Source: Palsa-461 sp040414865
Lineage (GTDB): Bacteria > Actinomycetota > Acidimicrobiia > Acidimicrobiales > RAAP-2
NCBI GenBank assembly: GCA_040414865.1
Contig: JBEDUR010000085.1
Span: 1-11,753, forward strand
Direction: 5' to 3'
DNA: 11,753 nucleotides
The notes below the pieces were generated by a model, which saw only the letters and a program-made list of their open reading frames with translations, made no database searches and was not told the DNA's origin. Positions 6,856-11,753 of this stretch are shown piece by piece (positions within the stretch are counted from its first letter, which is position 1; each line of letters begins with the position of its first letter). The position numbers were made by a program, and so were the translations under genes.

Positions 6856-9800
6856 CCGTCCCTTCCGCGCCGCAGTTCGCGGGCCCTTCGACGTCGCCAA
6901 CCCTGCCCCCGGAGCGCGAGTCTGCAATCTCGGCTGCGGTCGCAGCGGAGACCGCCGTCGAGCCACCGTCGCACCTGTTCTGGCTGGATCCGCGCCGTAT
7001 CACATGGCCTGCCTCGGTGGTGCCACTCCTCGTCCTGGCCGGGCTGGGGGCCATGACCCAGTTCGAGAGCTCGGCTTTCAACGTGTTGGTGCCTGACATC
7101 AAGGACAGCTTCCATCTGAGTCTGACCGGCTTGGCGACCATCACCGCGGTGACGGCACCGATCGGGCTTCTACTCGACATCCCTGTCGCTTACGCGGGGG
7201 ACCGCGTGCACCGGATGCGGATGACGTGCATCGGCTTTCTCATTTTCATGGCCTTCTCCGCCTTGACCGGGCTGGCCGGCATCTTCGCCAGTCTCACGTT
7301 GTTGTACGTGGCCCGCCTCGGGGTGTCGGTCGGTAGCGCCTTCCAATCAACCAGCAACAGCCTCATGGCCGACTTCTTCCCCGTGGGCGCGCGCGCCAAG
7401 GTCTTTTTCGCTTACGCCGCGTTCGCCGCCGTGCTTGGCGCAGTGGCGCCGGCCACCGTCGGTTTGATCGAGCTGGGCTTCACCTGGGAGGCGCCCTTCT
7501 TCATCTTCGCGGTGCCGACTGTGCTGCTCGTGATGTTCGGGCTCATGATCAAGGAGCCGGTCCGTGGGCGCTATGAGCGGGAGATGATGGGGGCTGACCC
7601 GGCCACCGCTTCAGTGACCGACGAGCCGGCCACCCTCACCGAGACCTTCCGGACGCTCTTCGCCAACCGGTCGATGCGCCGGCTGTACTACTCGCTCCCG
7701 TTCCTCACCGTCGCCGCCATCGGCATCGGGCAGTTCACCAGCCTCTTCTATCAGGAGATCCTCCACCTCGACGCCTCTTCCCGCGGCTTCGTGATAGCTC
7801 TGACCGAGCCCGGAGCCGTGCTCGGGCTCATCATCGGGGGCACCGTCTTGCGCCCTCTGATTTGGCGCCGGCCGGGCATGGTGATGCGGCTCATCGCCGT
7901 CAACGCCAGCCTGGCCGGGGCCCTGCTGATCGGATTCGCCCTATCCACGAGCGTGTGGATGGCGGCCGTCTTCCAGTTCCTGCTGGCCGGCGTCATGGCC
8001 ACCATCGTTCCTGGTGTGACCACGCTGCTGTCACTGGTGATCCCGCCCCGCATGCGCACCCTGGGCTTTGCCACCGCCTCGATCTGGTTCCTGGTCGGCA
8101 TACCGGTGCTTCCGTTGGTCGGCGCCATCGGGGACGACTTCGGCCTGCGGGTGGGGATCATCGTCTTCGTCCCGGTCTTCGTGGTCGGCGGCTTCATCCT
8201 GGCCTCGGGTGGCGCCTTCATCGCACGGGACATCGAGAAAGTGCAGGTTTCCACCCTTGCCCGGGCTGAGATCCGCCAGGCCCGGCTGGAGGGGCGGACC
8301 CAACTGCTGATGATCCGGGGGGTACGTGCCGGCTACGGCCCGCTCGACGTCCTCTTCGACGTCGACTTGGACGTGGCCGACGGGGAGATGCTGGCCCTGC
8401 TGGGCACCAACGGTGCCGGCAAGTCGACTCTGCTACGCACCGTCTCGGCCCTTTTGGTCCCCACCGCTGGTGCCGTCATGTTCGACGGGATCGACATCAC
8501 GAGCGCCGATCCACGCCGGGTCGTCGAGCGGGGTGTCATCCATGTTCCCGGTGGGCGGGGCATCTTCCCCGGCCTGACTGTGGCCGAGAACCTGGGCCTG
8601 GCGCTCGGACCCAGCCGGCGCCGGCGCCGGCACGCTGAGAGCGCCGCCCTCGGGGGAGCGACGTCGATGGAAGAGGCGCTCAACTTCTTCCCAGCGCTGC
8701 GGCAGCGTCTGCACACGCCGGCCGGGGAGCTCTCCGGCGGGGAACAGCAGATGTTGAGCCTCGCCCAGGCGTTTCTCTTCGAGCCCCGTCTCCTCCTGAT
8801 CGACGAGCTGTCACTCGGCCTGGCTCCCTCAGTAGTTACCCAGCTCATTGAGCGGGTGAAGGCGGTGCACGGCGCCGGCACCGCGGTGGTGCTGGCCGAT
8901 CAGTCGCTTTCGACAGCCATGGCCGTCTCTGAGCGGGCTGCTTTCTTGGAGCGCGGCCAGGTCCTCTTCGTTGGCTCGACTTCCGAGCTCATCGGCCGCG
9001 ACGACCTGGCTCGAGCCGTGTTCCTGTCTGACTTCAAGGGGCGGACCAGCTCGCCGCCGGCCACCCTGGAAGAGGTCGCGGCCGCCAGAGCCAGGACGCC
9101 CTCTGCCTCGGACGGCGCTCCGGTTTTGGCCGCTTGCGGCTTGGTCAAGCGCTACGGGGGAGTGACGGTGCTGGATGGCGTGGACCTGGAGCTGCGCAAC
9201 GGGGAGGTGGTGGGGCTCATCGGCCCGAACGGCGCCGGCAAGACCACGATCATCGACCTGCTCACCGGCGCTCAGAGCGCCGACTCGGGCCGCGTCGTGC
9301 TGGACGGTCGGGACGTGACCACGTGGTCCATGCACCGGCGGGCAGCGGCAGGAATCGCCCGCTCCTTCCAGGACCCGCGGCTGTGGCCGGGCCTGACCGT
9401 CGAGGAGATCCTGGCGCTGGGCGTCGGCCGCCGCCACGGCGGGTTCAAGGTGGCGGGCGCCCTAATAAGGCTGCCGGTGACCGCTCGCCGGGAGCGGGCC
9501 ATCCGTGCCGAAGTGGAAGAGATCATCGAGTTGCTCCACCTGGAGACCTTCCGGCTCAGGTTTCCGACCGAGTTGTCCACCGGCACTCTTCGAATCGTCG
9601 AGTTGGCCACGGTGGTTGCCCAAAGGCCGCGCCTTCTGTTACTCGACGAGCCCACTGTCGGCATCGCCCAGCGGGAGACCGAGCCCCTGGCCGCCCTCCT
9701 CGAGGAGGTAAGAAGGGCACTGGGCTGCGCCATGTTGGTGATCGAGCACGACATGGCATTCCTCAGGGGGTTGGCCAGTCGGGCGATAGCGATCGATGCT

Positions 9801-9905
9801 GGTGCGGAGGTCGCCCGGGGCACGCCCGAGGAGGTCCTGGCGTCACCGGAGGTCCTGCGTTCCTACCTGGGGCTGGACCCAGATACGCTCCGGATTGGTC
9901 GCTGA
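6852..9905 (+). CDS. MFS transporter fused to LivF-like and LivG-like ABC ATPases
   Basis: 1017 residues, GTG start. About 50 polar residues come first, then a full MFS domain (about 53-454) with 12 predicted membrane segments and a motif-A-like AGDRVHRMR at 115-123 between segments 2 and 3. After a charged linker (455-485) comes a LivF-like ATPase: Walker A GTNGAGKST (518-526), signature LSGGE (627-631), Walker B LLLIDE (647-652) and SLGLAP (654-659). After a second linker (about 727-757) comes a LivG-like ATPase: Walker A GPNGAGKTT (791-799), Q-loop Gln840, signature LSTGT (908-912), Walker B LLLLDE (928-933) and His966. Twelve spans put both ends in the cytoplasm, so the ATPases can dock on the LivHM-type permease encoded just upstream. 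LivF and LivG are normally separate proteins. The role of the MFS part (second carrier, receptor or membrane anchor) is unknown, and no binding protein is encoded nearby. Domain calls are firm; joint function is inference. Confidence 0.92.
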   Translation: MTVPSAPQFAGPSTSPTLPPERESAISAAVAAETAVEPPSHLFWLDPRRITWPASVVPLLVLAGLGAMTQFESSAFNVLVPDIKDSFHLSLTGLATITAVTAPIGLLLDIPVAYAGDRVHRMRMTCIGFLIFMAFSALTGLAGIFASLTLLYVARLGVSVGSAFQSTSNSLMADFFPVGARAKVFFAYAAFAAVLGAVAPATVGLIELGFTWEAPFFIFAVPTVLLVMFGLMIKEPVRGRYEREMMGADPATASVTDEPATLTETFRTLFANRSMRRLYYSLPFLTVAAIGIGQFTSLFYQEILHLDASSRGFVIALTEPGAVLGLIIGGTVLRPLIWRRPGMVMRLIAVNASLAGALLIGFALSTSVWMAAVFQFLLAGVMATIVPGVTTLLSLVIPPRMRTLGFATASIWFLVGIPVLPLVGAIGDDFGLRVGIIVFVPVFVVGGFILASGGAFIARDIEKVQVSTLARAEIRQARLEGRTQLLMIRGVRAGYGPLDVLFDVDLDVADGEMLALLGTNGAGKSTLLRTVSALLVPTAGAVMFDGIDITSADPRRVVERGVIHVPGGRGIFPGLTVAENLGLALGPSRRRRRHAESAALGGATSMEEALNFFPALRQRLHTPAGELSGGEQQMLSLAQAFLFEPRLLLIDELSLGLAPSVVTQLIERVKAVHGAGTAVVLADQSLSTAMAVSERAAFLERGQVLFVGSTSELIGRDDLARAVFLSDFKGRTSSPPATLEEVAAARARTPSASDGAPVLAACGLVKRYGGVTVLDGVDLELRNGEVVGLIGPNGAGKTTIIDLLTGAQSADSGRVVLDGRDVTTWSMHRRAAAGIARSFQDPRLWPGLTVEEILALGVGRRHGGFKVAGALIRLPVTARRERAIRAEVEEIIELLHLETFRLRFPTELSTGTLRIVELATVVAQRPRLLLLDEPTVGIAQRETEPLAALLEEVRRALGCAMLVIEHDMAFLRGLASRAIAIDAGAEVARGTPEEVLASPEVLRSYLGLDPDTLRIGR

Positions 9906-9946
9906 TCGCAATTTGGGCCGCAAACAAATCGAGGTTCTGGCGTCGC

Positions 9947-9960
9947 CTACGAATACGTAG
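9947..9960 (+). other. Small inverted repeat after the transporter operon
   Basis: CTACG-AATA-CGTAG, 5-bp arms with a 4-base loop, 42 bp after the stop of the ATPase gene. It could be a weak 3' RNA hairpin. There is no T run. Confidence 0.25.
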
Positions 9961-9964
9961 TGAT

Positions 9965-9982
9965 GGATCTGGTCCTAGATCC
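9965..9982 (+). terminator. Possible hairpin at the end of the transporter operon
   Basis: GGATCT-GGTCCT-AGATCC, perfect 6-bp arms with a 6-base loop, about 60 bp after the transporter stop and 68 bp before the tRNA. Together with the inverted repeat just upstream it may mark the operon end. No T tract follows, so termination is unproven. It could instead be an operator-like dyad. Confidence 0.3.
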
Positions 9983-10050
9983 CGGCGACGCGATACGGTG
10001 CTCACCCCAAATGAAGGGGCCGCCGCAGGTCGGGACAACTTCCCCGGTAG

Positions 10051-10125
10051 GGGCGCTTAGCTCAGTTTGGTTAGAGCAGCTGGCTTACAACCAGCAGGTC
10101 GGGGGTTCGAGTCCCTCAGCGCCCA
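10051..10125 (+). tRNA. tRNA-Val (anticodon TAC)
   Basis: A full 75-base cloverleaf can be folded by eye. The acceptor stem is GGGCGCT with AGCGCCC. The D arm has GCTC/GAGC. The anticodon stem GCTGG/CCAGC encloses loop CTTACAA, with anticodon TAC at 10086-10088, read as tRNA-Val for GUA codons. The T arm is GGGGG-TTCGAGT-CCCTC with one G-T pair. The discriminator base is A. The 3' CCA is not encoded, so it must be added after transcription. The gene stands alone between the transporter operon and the TetR unit. Confidence 0.96.
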
Positions 10126-10206
10126 CTCACTCTCTGTGGGCAAGGAGGACAGACCCCCCCGGACCGGTCAAAGGCGCACACCGGAGATGGAGGGTGGCGG
10201 GTCCCT

Positions 10207-10306
10207 CCGGTGGTCGGGGTGTGGGTGGGGCGATAGCAGAAGCGACGCGGGCGGGGGGCCGGATACGCGAAGCCGGGGGGCCTTGCCCCCGAACCGGTGG
10301 TCGGGG
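10207..10306 (+). repeat. Short direct repeat in the spacer after tRNA-Val
   Basis: CCGGTGGTCGGGG occurs at 10207-10219 and again at 10294-10306. The 272-bp spacer between the tRNA and the TetR gene is G-rich and has no credible gene; besides this repeat it carries the GGGGGC/GCCCCC hairpin and the TetR promoter region. Confidence 0.4.
10276..10290 (+). terminator. GC-rich hairpin, possible tRNA terminator
   Basis: GGGGGC-CTT-GCCCCC, 6 perfect G-C pairs with a 3-base loop, about 150 bp after the tRNA. No T run follows. It resembles the GC-rich hairpins often scattered between genes of high-GC bacteria, so it may be a dispersed element rather than a true terminator. Confidence 0.35.
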
Positions 10307-10310
10307 GCGC

Positions 10311-10346
10311 ATGAAGCCTTGACTTTTGGATATGAAGCCTTGACTT
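10311..10346 (+). repeat. 15-bp direct repeat carrying tandem -35-like boxes
   Basis: ATGAAGCCTTGACTT is present at 10311-10325 and, exactly, at 10332-10346. The copies start 21 bp apart, two helical turns. Each contains TTGACT, close to the -35 consensus. Only the second is well placed for the TetR gene. Confidence 0.6.
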
Positions 10347-10368
10347 CCTATCGTCGATAGGTAACACT
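10340..10368 (+). promoter_or_regulatory. Probable promoter of the TetR-SRPBCC unit
   Basis: TTGACT at 10340-10345 is a good -35. TAACAC (10362-10367, 16 bp spacing) or AACACT (17 bp) would be a weak -10. The first operator dyad fills the spacer between them, which is the classic place for a repressor to block polymerase. Confidence 0.45.
10347..10361 (+). promoter_or_regulatory. Operator dyad 1 (probable TetR binding site)
   Basis: CCTATCG-T-CGATAGG, a perfect palindrome with 7-bp arms, just upstream of the TetR gene. TetR-family regulators usually bind such dyads at their own promoters, so autoregulation is likely by family knowledge. Confidence 0.7.
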
Positions 10369-10369
10369 G

Positions 10370-10384
10370 CCTATCGGTGATAGG
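10370..10384 (+). promoter_or_regulatory. Operator dyad 2 (probable TetR binding site)
   Basis: CCTATC-GGT-GATAGG, 6-bp arms that repeat the half-sites of dyad 1, with centres 23 bp apart. It covers the expected transcription start and the leader ahead of the ATG at 10398. The inner half-sites of the two dyads (10356-10361 and 10370-10375) also form an inverted pair, so the four half-sites are arranged symmetrically. Confidence 0.65.
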
Positions 10385-10397
10385 GTCGACTCAGCCA

Positions 10398-11027
10398 ATG
10401 ACCAAAACGGTGACGCGGCGTCGGGAGGCGAAGGTGGCCTCCATCGTGGCGGGTGCCTGGGAGCTCGCCAGGGAGCACGGAATCGGCGGGGTCTCTTTGC
10501 ACGCGCTGGCGCGGGCGGTAGGGATGCGACAGCCGTCCTTGTATGAATACTTCGAGTCCAAACACGGCCTCTACGACGCCATGTTCGCCGATGGCAACCG
10601 CCAGCTGCTCGAGCGGCTCGACGCACTCAGACTCCCCGGCGATCCCAGTGCCGCCGTGAAACGGTGCCTCGGCGCTTTCGTCGCCTTCGCGCTCGAGGAC
10701 CCAGGCCGCTGTGAACTGCTCTTCCAGCGACACATCCCCGGCTTTGCTCCCTCGCCCGGGGCCTACGCCCTGGCGGAAGAGGCCCTGGCCCGCGTCGTCA
10801 CGTTGTTGCACGAAGCCGGCGTGAGCGACCAAGGCGACATCGACTGCATCCTCGCCGTGACGGCCGGGCTCATCGATGCCCAGATGGCAAACGACCCCGG
10901 TGGCAACCGCTGGACCCGCCACCTCGACCGCCTCATCGACCTCCTTGTCGATGACGCTGCCGCTCGAAGGCAGCGACGAACGCCCGCCCGAGCCCGCAAA
11001 CCCGACTCACCAAGAAGGAGGAAGTGA
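10398..11027 (+). CDS. TetR/AcrR-family transcriptional regulator
   Basis: 209 residues from the ATG at 10398. I prefer this to the in-frame GTG at 10377, which lies inside operator dyad 2. The N-terminal DNA-binding domain is typical: helix VASIVAGAWELAREHG (13-28), then helix-turn-helix GVSLHALARAVGMRQPSLYE (31-50) followed by YFESKHGLYDAMF. The C-terminal ligand-binding part (about 85-185) is helical and resembles TetR proteins that sense small hydrophobic molecules. The last 21 residues are Arg/Pro-rich and probably disordered. The gene overlaps the downstream SRPBCC gene (TGATG), so one transcript is expected. The two dyads at its promoter suggest it represses itself and that partner. 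The ligand is unknown. Confidence 0.9.
   Translation: MTKTVTRRREAKVASIVAGAWELAREHGIGGVSLHALARAVGMRQPSLYEYFESKHGLYDAMFADGNRQLLERLDALRLPGDPSAAVKRCLGAFVAFALEDPGRCELLFQRHIPGFAPSPGAYALAEEALARVVTLLHEAGVSDQGDIDCILAVTAGLIDAQMANDPGGNRWTRHLDRLIDLLVDDAAARRQRRTPARARKPDSPRRRK
11015..11021 (+). promoter_or_regulatory. Strong Shine-Dalgarno site for the SRPBCC gene
   Basis: AAGGAGG is a perfect anti-Shine-Dalgarno match 5 bp before the ATG at 11027. It decides that start over the in-frame GTG at 11024. It lies within the 3' end of the TetR gene, which fits coupled translation. Confidence 0.8.
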
Positions 11028-11511
11028 TGCAATCCCTCGACCACGATGAGGTCAGTATTCACGTGGCCGCCCCGCCGGCCGCCGTGTATGGCCTGGTCGC
11101 TGATGTCACCCGGATATCGGAGTTCAGCCCCGAGATCATCGAATGCCACTGGCTGGACGGGGCTCCGCCGCCGCGGTCGGCGCCCGCTTTGCAGCCCGCA
11201 ACAAGTTCGCTCGTGGGCCTTCCGCGGTCAACAAGCCCGTCATCACAGCGGTTGATCCAGACCGATTGATCAGCTGGGCCCGGACTGAGCCCTTTGGCGG
11301 CACGGTCGAATGGACCTACCGGTTCCAGCCCCAGGACGGCGGCACCCTAGTGACCGAGTCCTACCAAGTCACACGATCGGTCAGCCGTCTTGGCTGGGTC
11401 ATCATCGGCGCCATGGCCAGTCGTGATCGACGGAACCAGCTACACGGCGGGATGGAACAGACCCTGCAACGCATCCGAGCTGCTCTCGAAACGTCGCCGC
11501 CAGCCGACTGA
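11027..11511 (+). pseudogene. SRPBCC (polyketide cyclase/START-like) gene with a frameshift
   Basis: Two frames together give one SRPBCC-family protein. The first frame starts at ATG 11027 and encodes HVAAPPAAVYGLVADVTRI and FSPEIIECHWLDGA, the usual N-terminal strand and helices. The match then moves to another frame with AAVGARFAARNKFA, LISWARTEPFGGTVEWTYRF, GGTLVTESYQV and a long C-terminal helix ending at 11511. The switch falls in 11160-11180, a GC-rich CCG run. Restoring one base there (for example CCG-GCC-GCC-GCG) gives a continuous protein of 161 residues, the usual family size. Without it the first frame stops at 11269. It is either a real deletion or a base missed in sequencing. Everything else looks intact, including the strong ribosome site. 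SRPBCC proteins bind hydrophobic ligands or cyclise polyketides. Coupling with TetR suggests the regulator controls it. Confidence 0.82.
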
Positions 11512-11539
11512 GCATCCGCGCATGCTGCTCGGTTGAAAG

Positions 11540-11573
11540 CCCAGAACGATGGTCCCCGAGCCAGTGTTCTGGG
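11540..11573 (+). terminator. Hairpin between convergent genes, possible terminator
   Basis: CCCAGAAC (11540-11547) pairs perfectly with GTTCTGGG (11566-11573) around an 18-base loop. It sits between the SRPBCC stop and the stop of the convergent cyclase gene, so it could serve both strands. There is no T tract, so the call is tentative. Confidence 0.4.
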
Positions 11574-11597
11574 GCATCCGGATCCGCTAGGAGCGGG

Positions 11598-11753
11598 TCA
11601 GCCGGTTACAGCAAACAGACGCCAAGCTCCAGGCACGCCCTTCAGCTCGTGCTCGCCTCGGTCCTCAAACTGGATCCCAGAACCGGCTACGAGGTCCTTG
11701 ACCGTGGAGGACACAAGGACCTCCCTAGCGCTGCCCAGATCCGCCACGCGCGC
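11598..11753 (-). CDS. Adenylate/guanylate cyclase (class III), C-terminal end
   Basis: Only the last 51 residues are inside the window. The reverse strand is open from 11753 to stop TGA at 11600-11598. The peptide reads ARVADLGSAREVLVSSTVKD, then LVAGSGIQFEDRGEHELKGV and PGAWRLFAVTG. This is the highly conserved end of actinobacterial class III nucleotide cyclase domains (VLVS-x-TVKDLV, FEDRGEHELKGVPG-x-W-x-L). Such proteins make cAMP or cGMP, often with an added ATPase/TPR or receptor domain upstream, but nothing upstream can be seen here. The catalytic metal residues lie outside the window. It is convergent with the SRPBCC gene. Confidence 0.85.
   Translation of the reverse strand, partial: ARVADLGSAREVLVSSTVKDLVAGSGIQFEDRGEHELKGVPGAWRLFAVTG

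Noticed and set aside
8829..9437. Minus-strand frame of about 200 codons opposite the ATPase domains
   Set aside because: Antisense shadow with no recognisable domain, and the sense strand is clearly coding.
9134..10060. Long plus-strand frame of about 308 codons overlapping the LivG-like ATPase
   Set aside because: It is a GC-bias shadow in another frame, rich in Arg/Gly/Pro, while the main frame carries all ABC ATPase motifs.
10051..10306. tRNA-Val 3' end as an attachment site of an integrated element
   Set aside because: No duplicate of the tRNA 3' end and no integrase or phage gene is present in the window.
10067..10360. Small frames running through tRNA-Val and its 3' flank
   Set aside because: They overlap a firmly folded tRNA and consist of low-complexity Arg/Gly/Pro sequence.
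1..11753. CRISPR array, insertion sequence or rRNA
   Set aside because: No regularly spaced repeats, no transposase-like frame with terminal repeats and no rRNA-like conserved sequence were seen.

Overview
The window looks like chromosomal DNA of a high-GC actinobacterium. The codon use, the frequent GTG and TTG starts and the protein styles (fused branched-chain-amino-acid-type ABC transporters, a Mur-ligase/Ddl pair, TetR plus SRPBCC) suggest the class Acidimicrobiia. That placement is inference from pattern recognition, not a search. Sampled lines run at about 65-68% GC in the transporter genes but only about 45-57% between roughly 1.3 and 3.1 kb, so the left side is compositionally distinct.

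Left part (1-4443): the 3' end of a MurF-like amide ligase is followed by a D-Ala-D-Ala ligase-type ATP-grasp enzyme that starts at a TTG. Next come a secreted six-cysteine protein of unknown function and a small soluble conserved-looking protein. Two minus-strand genes then converge on these: a small lipoprotein and an unknown 185-residue cytoplasmic protein. The latter is divergent from an inositol-monophosphatase-family phosphatase.

Middle part (4684-9905): this is the most striking region. Two translationally coupled genes encode a branched-chain-amino-acid-type (HAAT/Liv) ABC importer in fused form. The first gene joins LivH-like and LivM-like permeases. The second joins a complete 12-TM major facilitator superfamily (MFS) transporter to a LivF-like and then a LivG-like ATPase in one 1017-residue chain. 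No periplasmic binding protein is encoded in the window. An MFS carrier covalently tied to both ATPases of an ABC importer is the best candidate here for an undescribed system.

Right part (9906-11753): a tRNA-Val(TAC) is followed by a GC-rich repeat-bearing spacer. A TetR-family regulator comes next, preceded by two GATAGG/CCTATC dyads that straddle a probable promoter. It is coupled to an SRPBCC (polyketide cyclase/START-like) gene that carries an apparent single-base deletion. The window ends with the C-terminal 51 residues of a class III adenylate/guanylate cyclase on the minus strand.

Functional reading: the left genes touch cell-wall precursor synthesis and envelope or secreted proteins. 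The middle is a transport unit of unknown substrate. The right is a small self-regulated TetR/lipid-binding-like unit next to a cyclic-nucleotide signalling gene. I see no mobile element, integrase, CRISPR array or rRNA.
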